NCBI RefSeq assembly: GCF_008808095.1 | Contig: NZ_CP023397.1 | Coordinates: 1-64,000, forward strand | Origin: Pseudoalteromonas ruthenica | Lineage (GTDB): Bacteria; Pseudomonadota; Gammaproteobacteria; Enterobacterales; Alteromonadaceae | Direction of reading: 5' to 3' | DNA length: 64,000 nt | Shown here: one piece after another, positions 7,369 through 16,128 of the stretch | Layout of the letters: every line of letters begins with the position of its first letter | Numbering within the stretch: the stretch's first letter is position 1 | Notes under the pieces: generated by a model | Seen by the model: only the letters and a program-made list of their open reading frames with translations | Told to the model about the DNA's origin: nothing | Databases searched by the model: none | Position numbers and translations under genes: made by a program

Positions 7369-9066
7369 ATGACATCGCATCATTCTCAGGGCTTTATCGA
7401 ACGCCTACAGCAATTACAAAGCTTAGCGCAAAATAAGTATGGGATCGAAATAGCTTCGGAAAAATTTATCGCTGATGAGAGTTATCGGAAGCTGGTACTC
7501 AATGAATTAAGCCTATTGGGAGATAGTGAGTTAAGTGCCGTCATAGCCGCTATGCAAGATATGCAACAGCAGCAAGGGGCATCACCCAGTACTGGCACAG
7601 GTGAACAAATCAGCAAAGATAAAACCTCTACGCCGCTGTCACTTATTTTTGCTGGGGTAGCTGTCGTCCTTGCGCTCGTCGCCACAGGGTATACCTTTTA
7701 CGTCAACCAAGAGCCTGACATCGCCATGGCCTCGAAGCCAGCGGCACCAACACAAGTCAACACAGCTCAACAGCCTACCAACAATGGCAGGGTTCAAGAG
7801 AAAGAGCAACAGCCAGCGCAACTAGCATTTCGTATTCACGGTTCCAACACCATTGGTGAAAAGCTTGCTCCAGCCTTACTCGAGGGCTACCTTAAGGAGC
7901 TCGGGGCAAAGCAGTTTAATTGGCGTCAAGGCGAAGTCAGCGTCGAAAGAGAGCTGCACTATCAGCTCGATAGCAAGCCATATTACATCGAGTTGCATGC
8001 GCATGGCTCAAGCACTGGTTTCGCAGACATTGAAGCCGGCAAAGCAGATTTAGCAATGGCTTCACGCAAAGTTAAAAGCAAAGAAGTCGATAAGCTTAAA
8101 GCGCGTTTTGGTGATTTCAGCCAAATAGGCAATGAGCACATTATTGGCCTTGATGGATTAGCCGTTATCGTTAACCAAAATAACCCTGTCAGCCACCTAT
8201 CAACGCAGCAATTAGCTGCGGTTTTCTCCGGTAAAATAAGCAACTGGCGTGAGCTTGGAGGCCCTTCTGAGGCCATTAATCTATATGCTCGAGACGCCAA
8301 GTCTGGCACCTGGGACACCTTTAAAAACTTAGTACTTAAAAAGCATCAGGCGCAGTTAAGCCCGCTTGCCCAGCGCTTTGAGTCAAGCTCAGTGTTATCT
8401 CAAAAGGTTTCACAAGATGAGTACGGCATCGGCTTTATAGGGCTGAACTACATCCTTCACAATAAAGCAATAGCGGTCTCTGAGGGAGCTCAAACGGCGC
8501 CCATCTACCCTACTCGCTTTACTATCGGTACTGAAGATTATGCGCTAGCACGTCGACTTTACGTGTATACACCGACCACGGCATCGATGTTTATCAAGAA
8601 CTTTGCTCAGTATGCCATTTCTTATGCCGGGCAAGAGATAGTCTCCGATACGGGTCTTATTTCGCAGAATATTCATGTTGAGCAAGTGCAGCCAATGACT
8701 GAAGCGCCCACGGTATATAAGCAGTATGCTAAACAAGGTCAGCGATTATCACTGACGTTTCGTTTTGAGCATGGAAGCGGTCAGTTGGATAACAAAGGTA
8801 AGCGCGATCTCCAGCGTTTGCTCGATTACCTTGAAAGTCATGCCCAAAAGCGCGTAATACTAATGGGGTTCTCTGATAACTCCGGGGATGCAGGGCGCAA
8901 TAAAACATTATCTTTGCAGCGTGCTCGTTCTGTAGAGCAGGAGCTCACCGCTCGCGGTGTGGCGGTCTTTGACACCCAAGGGTTTGGTGAGGTTTTGCCT
9001 GTTGCCAACAACCAAAGCAAAGAAGGTCGTGAACGTAATCGTCGCGTTGAGGTGTGGGTGTTGTAA
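7369..9066 (+). CDS. Membrane-anchored PstS-like phosphate-binding/OmpA fusion protein
   Basis: The 565-residue protein has a short cytoplasmic N-terminal part, one membrane helix (about 91-113), a PstS-type periplasmic binding domain (about 155-430, with IHGSNTIGEKLAP and the KSGTWDTF and GIGFIGLNY stretches) and a C-terminal OmpA/MotB peptidoglycan-binding domain (about 465-565, with NKTLSLQRARSVEQELTARG and GRERNRRVEV). The phosphate-loop motif GSNT suggests binding of phosphate or a similar oxyanion. There are no pstCAB transporter genes nearby, so sensing or cell-wall-tethered capture is more likely than transport. Translation may be regulated by the leader hairpin over its Shine-Dalgarno sequence. 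The fusion architecture is known in proteobacteria; its function here is inferred. Confidence 0.85.
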   Translation: MTSHHSQGFIERLQQLQSLAQNKYGIEIASEKFIADESYRKLVLNELSLLGDSELSAVIAAMQDMQQQQGASPSTGTGEQISKDKTSTPLSLIFAGVAVVLALVATGYTFYVNQEPDIAMASKPAAPTQVNTAQQPTNNGRVQEKEQQPAQLAFRIHGSNTIGEKLAPALLEGYLKELGAKQFNWRQGEVSVERELHYQLDSKPYYIELHAHGSSTGFADIEAGKADLAMASRKVKSKEVDKLKARFGDFSQIGNEHIIGLDGLAVIVNQNNPVSHLSTQQLAAVFSGKISNWRELGGPSEAINLYARDAKSGTWDTFKNLVLKKHQAQLSPLAQRFESSSVLSQKVSQDEYGIGFIGLNYILHNKAIAVSEGAQTAPIYPTRFTIGTEDYALARRLYVYTPTTASMFIKNFAQYAISYAGQEIVSDTGLISQNIHVEQVQPMTEAPTVYKQYAKQGQRLSLTFRFEHGSGQLDNKGKRDLQRLLDYLESHAQKRVILMGFSDNSGDAGRNKTLSLQRARSVEQELTARGVAVFDTQGFGEVLPVANNQSKEGRERNRRVEVWVL

Positions 9067-9116
9067 TTATTCTGTCATCGATAGCTGCTACTTTAGTTGC
9101 TGATTTAGGAGGGGAT

Positions 9117-9713
9117 ATGTTTGCCATATTAACGGATCACTATAATCTTACCGGCGCCTTTGCCCGCTTAAGTATGGTTGAAGCCATGCGTGTACAACGC
9201 AATTTAGATCAGGTTTTTACCGACTTAAAGCTACCTTCCGATGCGCTTCTTAACCGTATGCGCGAAGAAGGGTTACTCAAAGACGCGATAGCGGGTGTTA
9301 AAAAACCGCATACCGATGCGAGTGAATCCGTGATTCAGAGTCACCTCGGACAACTCTTTTTAGACTATCACAAACTCAAAGCCACCTTAGCCAAGCTTAG
9401 CTTGGCTGAGCAGGTTGCTTGCAAAGAGACATTTACGATTGCTGCTAAAGCTTTAAATCTGCCCTCTGCAGATTTAGCTGCGATGATGGCGCAAGAAGGT
9501 GTGTCGGTAGAGGCTATGGTGCCTAAAGACCCTCAACAAGAGCGTATTAACGCTGTCCGTGAGCGATTAAATCAAGCAGCGTCACAGCAACAAAGTGATG
9601 CTCAGCGCGTGCGTGATCGTTTGAAGTCATTGGTTGAGGAGCAAAAAGACCCAAAGGATGAAGTCGTAGATGAAGGGGCTCAAGTCGTGCCACTGCGTCG
9701 CCAACAAGCATAA
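9117..9713 (+). CDS. Hypothetical protein, helical with a coiled-coil tail
   Basis: The 198-residue protein is not recognised. It is predicted to be almost all helical, with two weakly similar segments (LSMVEAMRVQRNLDQVF near 19-35 and LSLAEQVACKETFTIAA near 98-114, each followed by a leucine-proline turn such as LKLPSDAL or LNLPSADL). This suggests an internal duplication. The C-terminal 70 residues are charged and glutamine-rich, consistent with a coiled coil. The start at 9117 is set by a strong AGGAGGGG; an earlier in-frame start at 9054 overlaps the preceding gene and is rejected. It follows the PstS/OmpA gene by 50 bases and may be cotranscribed with it. Confidence 0.7.
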   Translation: MFAILTDHYNLTGAFARLSMVEAMRVQRNLDQVFTDLKLPSDALLNRMREEGLLKDAIAGVKKPHTDASESVIQSHLGQLFLDYHKLKATLAKLSLAEQVACKETFTIAAKALNLPSADLAAMMAQEGVSVEAMVPKDPQQERINAVRERLNQAASQQQSDAQRVRDRLKSLVEEQKDPKDEVVDEGAQVVPLRRQQA

Positions 9714-9739
9714 GAACAGGCCTGTTAACTCAGTTTTGC

Positions 9740-9762
9740 ACCGCCTTTTAGGCGGTTTTTTT
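9740..9762 (+). terminator. Rho-independent terminator
   Basis: ACCGCC/GGCGGT arms around TTTTA, followed by seven T. It ends the PstS/OmpA-hypothetical transcript. Confidence 0.85.
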
Positions 9763-9772
9763 ATACCTCGAG

Positions 9773-9956
9773 TTAGTAAAAAAGTGATTTGTCCCTGTCG
9801 TTTAGTTAGTAAAAATGTGGTCTGTGATAAAAATAAAGCTCAATACAGTTGGTAAAAAAGTGGTTTATACCGCTGTAAAGGCCCAGTAACCTCTTTAATA
9901 AAGCTCCCCTTGGGGAGATGAACATCGCCTTGTTTGCACTAAGTAAAATGCTGATC
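9773..9956 (+). repeat. Cluster of four motif A copies and a motif B half-site
   Basis: Copies of TTAGTAAAA-N3-TGATC at 9773-9789 (one mismatch), 9806-9822 (one mismatch), 9849-9865 (three mismatches) and 9940-9956 (one mismatch), all in the same orientation. A motif B-like left half TGTAAAGGCCC starts at 9874. The rest of this gap between two terminators (9763-9957) shows no gene. Confidence 0.6.
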
Positions 9957-9957
9957 C

Positions 9958-9983
9958 AAAAAAAGGGCCGATAACGGCCCTTT
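9958..9983 (-). terminator. Rho-independent terminator of aceA
   Basis: On the minus strand, arms AAAGGGCCG and CGGCCCTTT around TTAT, followed by T. It lies just after the aceA stop codon. Confidence 0.85.
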
Positions 9984-10005
9984 CACTGGCAACACACCTT
10001 TTGGT

Positions 10006-11610
10006 TTAGAACTGGTTCATGGTATTGGCTTCGCCGCCTGCTTTGAGTGCGTTTTCGCCGCAGAAGTATTCCTTGTGGGTATCACCAATATTTGAACCCG
10101 CTAGGTCTTGGTGCTTCACTGAGGCTTGCTCTCGACGGATCTCCTGACGTTGCACATCGCGCACGTAGGCAAGCATACCTAAGTCGCCAAAATACCCTTC
10201 AGCAAGAATATCGGTGCTGAGCGCTGCTGTGTGGTAGGTGGGTAAAGTGATCAAATGATGGAAAATACCCGCCTCACGTGCCCCGTCACGCTGGAAGTTT
10301 TGCACATAATGATCCGCTTCTTTGGCTAGTTCTGAGCCATCGAGGCTCGCATCCATAAGCACTTTAGGATCTTGGCTTGGGTCTGGATAAGCACTTAGAT
10401 CGCGGCCATCTTGTTGCCATTGGCTATACACCTGCTCACGGAACTTCAACGTCCAGTTAAATGAAGGCGAATTGTTATACACCAATTTAGCGTTAGGAAC
10501 TTGCTCGCGAACGCGGTTTACCAGCTCCGCAATTTGCTCTACATTCGGCTTCTCGGTTTCAATCCATAGCAAATCGGCACCATGTTGTAAGCTTGTAACA
10601 CAGTCTAGTACTACGCGGTCTTTTTCCGTACCGGCGCGGAACTGATATAAGCCATTATCTAAGCGCACCGGTTTACATAGCTGACCGTTGAGCTTAATGG
10701 CTGTTTCACCTTCTAACAGATCATCCCCCCCAGAAATAGGTTGGGTATCTAAGAAGCTCAAGTATTGGCTAGCAAGATCTCCGGCTTCCTTGCTTACTGG
10801 AATTTTCTGGGTCAAGCTCGCACCTAATGAGTCGGTGCGCGCAACGATGATGCCATCATCAACACCCAGCTCTAAAAAGGCATATCGAACCGCATTGATT
10901 TTGGCCAAGAAGTCCTCGTGGGGCACCGTTACCTTACCGGCCTGGTGACCGCACTGTTTAGCATCGGATACCTGATTTTCAATTTGAATTGCACAGGCAC
11001 CGGCCTCTATCATTTTCTTCGCTAATAGGTAGGTGGCTTCCTCGTTACCAAAGCCGGCATCAATATCGGCAATAATGGGCACCACATGGGTCTCAAAGTT
11101 GTCGATTTGTGCGGTAATAGCTGCAACATCGCCACCTTGGGCCTTGGCCTCGTCCAGTGCCTTGTATAGATGATCAAGTTCACGGGCGTCGGCCTGTTTT
11201 AAGAAGGTATAGATCTCTTCAATAAGCATAGGCACCGCCGTTTTTTCGTGCATACTTTGATCCGGTAATGGACCAAACTCAGAGCGCAATGCTGCCACCA
11301 TCCAGCCACTAAGATAGACATAGCTGCGCTTAGTGGTTTTTTGATGACGTTTAATGGCCATCATCATCTGTTGCGCGGTAAACCCATGCCAACAACCTAA
11401 GGATTGCGTGTACTGGCTTGAATCCCCGTCGTAAGCGGCCATGTCCTCGCGCATCACCTTAGCGGTGTATTTGGCGATATCGAGACCGGTTTTGAAACGG
11501 TTTTGAAGCTGCATACGCGCTGCATATTCCGAATTAATCCCTTGCCACTGCGGTAGGTTGCTCTGACGAAGGCTGCTTAACGTGTCGATGTGTGCGTTGT
11601 AGTTTGTCAT
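10006..11610 (-). CDS. aceA: Isocitrate lyase
   Basis: First glyoxylate-shunt enzyme: cleaves isocitrate to succinate and glyoxylate in the cytoplasm, allowing growth on acetate and fatty acids. The 534-residue length matches the longer isocitrate-lyase class found in Pseudomonas aeruginosa and many marine gammaproteobacteria. The catalytic cysteine lies in KQCGHQAGKV, and the metal and substrate residues are in DIDAGFGNEEATY. It is divergent from glcB across 216 bases, so the pair supplies the two dedicated shunt steps and is probably coregulated from the shared intergenic region. The ATG has an AGGA Shine-Dalgarno element. An own terminator follows. Confidence 0.96.
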   Translation of the reverse strand: MTNYNAHIDTLSSLRQSNLPQWQGINSEYAARMQLQNRFKTGLDIAKYTAKVMREDMAAYDGDSSQYTQSLGCWHGFTAQQMMMAIKRHQKTTKRSYVYLSGWMVAALRSEFGPLPDQSMHEKTAVPMLIEEIYTFLKQADARELDHLYKALDEAKAQGGDVAAITAQIDNFETHVVPIIADIDAGFGNEEATYLLAKKMIEAGACAIQIENQVSDAKQCGHQAGKVTVPHEDFLAKINAVRYAFLELGVDDGIIVARTDSLGASLTQKIPVSKEAGDLASQYLSFLDTQPISGGDDLLEGETAIKLNGQLCKPVRLDNGLYQFRAGTEKDRVVLDCVTSLQHGADLLWIETEKPNVEQIAELVNRVREQVPNAKLVYNNSPSFNWTLKFREQVYSQWQQDGRDLSAYPDPSQDPKVLMDASLDGSELAKEADHYVQNFQRDGAREAGIFHHLITLPTYHTAALSTDILAEGYFGDLGMLAYVRDVQRQEIRREQASVKHQDLAGSNIGDTHKEYFCGENALKAGGEANTMNQF

Positions 11611-11826
11611 TATAGGTATCCTTTGAACGGGTAACTGTTTAATTGCCCCAAAGCCAATGTGAGAGTGCTCGGTGCGTTGTATTTTTACCCTAGGACGAAT
11701 TGGGTTGATTTATTAAATTTATAGTTATTATTGTGGCTATATTTTTAATGAATGGGGTTTGGGTTCACATCAGCGCTTTTTCAGTTACAGTGAAATGACT
11801 AACTTCTTCGTTTAAAGGAAACGCAC

Positions 11827-14010
11827 ATGACCCAGCGCATCTCTCACAGCGGCTTGGCTATTGATGCTCAGCTTTATCAATTCATAACTGAGCAAGTCCT
11901 GCCGCACACTGAACTCGATACTGAACGCCTGTTCGCGGGTTTGGCCGATATCATTCAGCGCCTTACTCCCATCAATAAGGCATTACTGGCGAAGCGGGAT
12001 AGTTTGCAGAAGCACATTGACGGTTATTATCAGAAAAATACTAAAGATAACCATGATGAATATACCCAGTTTCTAAAAGACATCGGTTATTTGCTCGAGC
12101 AACCACAGCAGGTTAGCGTAGAAACCGAGGGTGTAGACGATGAAATCGCGCGCATGGCTGGACCGCAGCTTGTGGTGCCAGTGAGTAATGCACGCTTTGC
12201 CCTAAATGCCGCCAACGCCCGCTGGGGCTCCTTGTATGATGCACTGTATGGCAGCGATGTGATCAGTGAGGAAGAAGGCGCAGAGCAAGGTAGCCAATAC
12301 AACCCTGTGCGCGGTTTTAAGGTCATGGCCTATGCGCGACAGTTCCTAGATAAAGCGTTACCGCTTAAAAGCGGCTCACACATTGAAAGTACCGAATATG
12401 CGATAAACAATGGCGAGCTTGTGGTTATTTTGGGTGACTCTCAGCAAGTAACCCTCGCTGAGCCCTCGCAGTTGATTGGCTATCAGGGTCAACCTGAGCG
12501 CCCGACTGCGTTGCTATTTTGTCATCATGGCCTGCACTTTATTATCGCCATCGACCCACACAACCGCATCGGCCGCGACGACAAAGCTGGCATTAAAGAC
12601 ATCGTACTCGAGTCTGCTCTAACCACCATCATGGACTGTGAAGACTCTGTCGCTGCCGTTGATGGCGAGGATAAAACACAAGTTTATCGTAACTGGTTTG
12701 GGCTGATGATGGGAAACTTGAGCTGCGAATTTTCCAAAGGTGGGCAAACTCAAACACGGCGCCTTAATAGGGATCAACATTTTACTAAGTTAGATGGCTC
12801 GTCGCTGACCCTTCATGGCCGAAGCTTGATGTTTGTTCGCAATGTCGGTCACCTGATGACAACACCCGCCATACTAGACAGCGATGGTAACGAGGTATTT
12901 GAAGGCATATTGGATGCGGTCTTTACTAGTTTGTGCGCGCTTCCCGAATATCACAGCCGCTCCGAGTTAGCTAACTCGCGCACTCAGAGTATTTATATCG
13001 TTAAGCCTAAAATGCACGGCCCCGAGGAAGTGGCCTTCACCGCGCAGTTATTTAGTGAAGTGGAGGCTTTATTAGGTCTTCCTAACAATACCTTGAAAAT
13101 GGGGATTATGGATGAAGAGCGGCGTACTTCGGTGAATTTGAAAGCCTGTATTGCGCAAGCGAAACAGCGCGTGGTCTTTATTAATACCGGCTTTTTGGAC
13201 AGAACCGGCGATGAGATCCATACTGCCATGGAGGCCGGTGCGGCATTGCCAAAATCGGCAATTAAAGCTCAGCCTTGGATAGATGCCTACGAGAAACGCA
13301 ATGTCAGTATTGGCCTAGAATGTGGCTTAAGTGGTAAAGCACAAATAGGTAAAGGCATGTGGCCAATGCCAGATAAACTGGCGTTAATGATGGAGCAGAA
13401 AATCGGCCATGTGAAATCGGGTGCCAACACCGCCTGGGTGCCCTCCCCGACTGCCGCAACCTTACATGCCCTTCATTATCATGATGTTGATGTATTCGCG
13501 CAGCAAAAAACATTATCAGCACAAAGCCAGCAGTCCTTTAGAGACTTACTCACACCGCCGATTGATAATCAGCAACAACTCAGCGCCGAAGATATTCAGC
13601 TCGAACTCGATAATAATGTGCAAGGCATTTTGGGGTATGTTGTGCGTTGGGTAGAGCAAGGCGTTGGTTGTTCAAAAGTGCCCGATATCAATAATGTCGG
13701 CTTAATGGAAGATCGCGCGACATTACGGATATCGAGTCAACATATTGCCAATTGGCTACACCATGGTATTTGCACCGAAGAGCAAGTCCTGAAGACCATG
13801 AAGCGTATGGCAAAGGTGGTTGATGAGCAAAACGCAGGCGATAGCCAGTATAAAAATATGGCTGATAGTGAACAAAGTTTACTTGATAGCTTAGCGTTTC
13901 AAGCTGCGACAGATTTGGTTTTCAAAGGTAGATCACAGCCCAATGGCTATACCGAGCCGCTTTTGCATCATTACCGCCGACTGTTCAAAGAACGCCAAGC
14001 GTCGATGTAA
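11827..14010 (+). CDS. glcB: Malate synthase G
   Basis: Condenses glyoxylate with acetyl-CoA to malate, the second shunt step. The 727-residue length and insertions are those of the monomeric G form rather than the shorter A form. Recognisable parts are the [17 protein letters not shown] active-site stretch (acidic Mg2+ ligands, about 264-280), [14 protein letters not shown], and the C-terminal catalytic segment around [13 protein letters not shown]. The start is set by AAAGGAAAC upstream. Two dispersed motifs fall in this gene: an exact motif A copy at 12772-12788 and an exact motif B palindrome that includes the stop codon. Confidence 0.96.
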   Translation: MTQRISHSGLAIDAQLYQFITEQVLPHTELDTERLFAGLADIIQRLTPINKALLAKRDSLQKHIDGYYQKNTKDNHDEYTQFLKDIGYLLEQPQQVSVETEGVDDEIARMAGPQLVVPVSNARFALNAANARWGSLYDALYGSDVISEEEGAEQGSQYNPVRGFKVMAYARQFLDKALPLKSGSHIESTEYAINNGELVVILGDSQQVTLAEPSQLIGYQGQPERPTALLFCHHGLHFIIAIDPHNRIGRDDKAGIKDIVLESALTTIMDCEDSVAAVDGEDKTQVYRNWFGLMMGNLSCEFSKGGQTQTRRLNRDQHFTKLDGSSLTLHGRSLMFVRNVGHLMTTPAILDSDGNEVFEGILDAVFTSLCALPEYHSRSELANSRTQSIYIVKPKMHGPEEVAFTAQLFSEVEALLGLPNNTLKMGIMDEERRTSVNLKACIAQAKQRVVFINTGFLDRTGDEIHTAMEAGAALPKSAIKAQPWIDAYEKRNVSIGLECGLSGKAQIGKGMWPMPDKLALMMEQKIGHVKSGANTAWVPSPTAATLHALHYHDVDVFAQQKTLSAQSQQSFRDLLTPPIDNQQQLSAEDIQLELDNNVQGILGYVVRWVEQGVGCSKVPDINNVGLMEDRATLRISSQHIANWLHHGICTEEQVLKTMKRMAKVVDEQNAGDSQYKNMADSEQSLLDSLAFQAATDLVFKGRSQPNGYTEPLLHHYRRLFKERQASM
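12772..12788 (-). repeat. Motif A copy inside glcB
   Basis: Exact match to the core TTAGTAAAA-N3-TGATC on the minus strand (N3 = TGT). In the gene it is read as Asp-Gln-His-Phe-Thr-Lys. Confidence 0.6.
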
Positions 14011-14022
14011 AGGCCCTTTACA
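14006..14022. repeat. Motif B palindrome over the glcB stop codon
   Basis: Exact TGTAAA-GGCCC-TTTACA. The TAA stop codon of glcB (14008-14010) is part of the left half-site. Confidence 0.65.
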
Positions 14023-14027
14023 GCAAT

Positions 14028-14057
14028 AAAAAAGCCGGCATATTAGCCGGCTTTTTT
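14028..14057. terminator. Bidirectional terminator between glcB and the yebC-like gene
   Basis: Twelve-base arms AAAAAAGCCGGC/GCCGGCTTTTTT with a six-base loop. A T run on both strands serves both convergent genes. Confidence 0.9.
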
Positions 14058-14067
14058 ATTAACGCTA

Positions 14068-14793
14068 TTAGTTATTAACAATGGCGTTGTGATAGACATT
14101 TTGTACGTCATCACAATCTTCCAACATGTTCATAAACTTCTCAAAATTGGCGATATCATCTTCATCGGTGATTTCAATGTGTGTTTGTGGCACAAAGGTA
14201 ATTTCGTCAACATCAAAGTTAATGTCTGCAAATGCTTCTGTAAGTGCTGTTTTCGCTTTGAAGTACTCGGTATGCGGGGCAAATACAGATACTTTGCCGT
14301 CTTCTACTTCGACATCTGTGACGTCAACATCAGCCATCATTAGCGCTTCTAACACTTCTTCGTCATCATCACCTTCGAAACCCAAAATGGCGAGGTGATC
14401 AAACATGTGCGCAACGCAACCTGGGTTGCCGATCTTGGAGTCGGTTTTGGTAAACGGTAAGCGTACGTCTTTAATGGTTCGATTAGGGTTATCAGTAAGG
14501 CAGTCTACAATAACCATGCAGTTACCTGGACCGTACCCTTCATAACGTGCCGCAGAGTAATCTTCACCCGCACCACCGGCTGCTTTTTCTATCGCCTTAT
14601 CAATTACGTGAGCGGGTACTTGATCTTTTTTAGCTTTATCAATCAAACGGCGTAGAGAAAGGTTTGCATCTGGGTCAGCACCGCCATTTTTTGCAACGAC
14701 GTAGATCTCTTTACCGTATTTTGAGTTTACTTTTGTTTTTGCCGCGGCTGTTTTCGCCATGGCGTTTTTACGAACTTCAAACGCTCTGCCCAT
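14068..14793 (-). CDS. YebC/PmpR-family protein (YeeN type)
   Basis: YebC-family proteins were long called transcriptional regulators and are now linked to translation of difficult peptide stretches. The 241-residue protein begins [21 protein letters not shown], with the helical N-terminal domain, [20 protein letters not shown] and [16 protein letters not shown], then the domain with [23 protein letters not shown]. These match the YeeN subgroup better than YebC itself. I chose the ATG at 14793, which has GAGAG upstream; a TTG two codons earlier is weaker. It is alone, converging on glcB. Confidence 0.88.
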   Translation of the reverse strand: MGRAFEVRKNAMAKTAAAKTKVNSKYGKEIYVVAKNGGADPDANLSLRRLIDKAKKDQVPAHVIDKAIEKAAGGAGEDYSAARYEGYGPGNCMVIVDCLTDNPNRTIKDVRLPFTKTDSKIGNPGCVAHMFDHLAILGFEGDDDEEVLEALMMADVDVTDVEVEDGKVSVFAPHTEYFKAKTALTEAFADINFDVDEITFVPQTHIEITDEDDIANFEKFMNMLEDCDDVQNVYHNAIVNN

Positions 14794-14912
14794 TTTCAAT
14801 CTCTCAAGTTTGAATTTATTTCCTCACTGGATTTTAACAACTCGCAGCACATTGGGCTAGTGCCATGTTTACATAAAAGTGCTGCTTTGTTGGTCAAACT
14901 TTTTAAATAAGA

Positions 14913-15515
14913 TTATTTAACATAACTTGGAAAGAGGGAAGGCAACTCACTGAAACAGCGAATGATATGATCAGCCTGATGTGCATAATCAGGAAGCGCT
15001 TGGGGCGCGTATAAGCAAGCGCGCATATTGGCGTTGCGCGCCGCTTCAATATCGTATTTATAATCACCTACGTACACCAGCTCAGTTGGCGCTATTTGCC
15101 ATCGTTCGGCAATGTGAAGCAGTGCACTGGGGTCAGGTTTTGCGGGAGCATCATCACGGGTCAAAATCAGCTCAATTGGCAAAGGGTTGCGTTTTACTTT
15201 GATGGCCGTTGCTTGCTGACAGTTACGGGTGACGATGGCCATCGGAATGTTGGCCTGGTGTAGCCTTTGCACTGCTGCCTTAACCTCTGGTAATAGTTGA
15301 GATTGCTGCGCATCGGCAAGTTCGTGGTCGAGTATCACTTGCTCTGCTCGTTGCCGCCCTTCGCTATCCAAGGTACTAACAAAGTCTAAAATATCGATAT
15401 CAGCGTGGCAGTTGAGCTGTTCACGGATGCGAGCAAAATTCAGTATAGAACTGAATAGTGTGCCATCCATGTCAAAAATGACGCCATTAAGAGAGTGAGG
15501 CTTGCTGCCTGGCAT
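14913..15515 (-). CDS. HAD-superfamily phosphatase
   Basis: The 200-residue protein has HAD motif I FDMDGTLF near the N terminus (nucleophile and acid Asp), motif II in MAIVTRNC (the threonine), and motif III/IV lysine and acidic pair in PAKPDPS and VYVGDYKYDIEAARNA. This is the phosphoglycolate phosphatase/Gph-like arrangement, so it should hydrolyse a small phosphate ester; the substrate cannot be told. A GTTTACAGGAAAC element lies directly upstream and contains the Shine-Dalgarno AGGA. Confidence 0.85.
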   Translation of the reverse strand: MPGSKPHSLNGVIFDMDGTLFSSILNFARIREQLNCHADIDILDFVSTLDSEGRQRAEQVILDHELADAQQSQLLPEVKAAVQRLHQANIPMAIVTRNCQQATAIKVKRNPLPIELILTRDDAPAKPDPSALLHIAERWQIAPTELVYVGDYKYDIEAARNANMRACLYAPQALPDYAHQADHIIRCFSELPSLFPSYVK

Positions 15516-15639
15516 TGTGTTTCCTGTAAACTATATGGTTGCAATGATACGACCTTGCACCGCTATAAGCGCAACCATAGCAGGAAAAAACGCGCACATC
15601 GACATCTTCCCTGATGTGCACGCTGGTTGGGGGAAGCGC

Positions 15640-16128
15640 TTAGAAGGTGACGCTATGCCACTGGTTCTGGCGTTCAAAGTACAAAGTTCGCACTTTGCCT
15701 TTGCCCTCTATATTGACCATATTAATTTGCGCAGGCCACAGTTCATGGAGTGCCCCGTGTGTCATTTTCAGGCCCTTTAGAGGCTGCTTTGGCATCGCTG
15801 CCTCTTGGTACACCCAAAAAAACTTACCATCCACTTCAAAGCCAACATTGCTCAACTGCAAAGGCTGATCGTTGGGGTCGGTTATCGCCACTTGTTCGGC
15901 TACATAGTCGGCAAATTTTTGTTGGTCATCTGCATGCTTTAACATATCAGCTTGATTGCCAAATAGGTCTTCGACGGCATGCTCTGTGTCATGAAGATAA
16001 AATCGATGCATCAGCTCAATATGTTCAGTGCGTTGATTGAACAGCACGGTGGTCACCGAGTTTTTTAATTGGTGAGTCAAGCTGGCGCTGCTAAATAGCA
16101 GCACCGATAAAAGCACGATAATACGCAT
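15640..16128 (-). CDS. DUF6702-family secreted protein
   Basis: A 162-residue protein with an N-terminal signal peptide (MRIIVLLSVLLFSSASLTHQ) and a beta-rich domain whose NQRTEHIELMHRFYLHDTEHAVE stretch fits the DUF6702 family, of unknown function. Its start overlaps the stop codon of the M1 peptidase gene by one base, so they are translationally coupled and the product probably works with that peptidase in the periplasm. The family name is from memory and moderately sure. Confidence 0.7.
   Translation of the reverse strand: MRIIVLLSVLLFSSASLTHQLKNSVTTVLFNQRTEHIELMHRFYLHDTEHAVEDLFGNQADMLKHADDQQKFADYVAEQVAITDPNDQPLQLSNVGFEVDGKFFWVYQEAAMPKQPLKGLKMTHGALHELWPAQINMVNIEGKGKVRTLYFERQNQWHSVTF

Noticed and set aside
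9670..9855. ORF across the terminator and motif A cluster
   Set aside because: It overlaps the end of the upstream gene, reads through a strong terminator and has no start signal.
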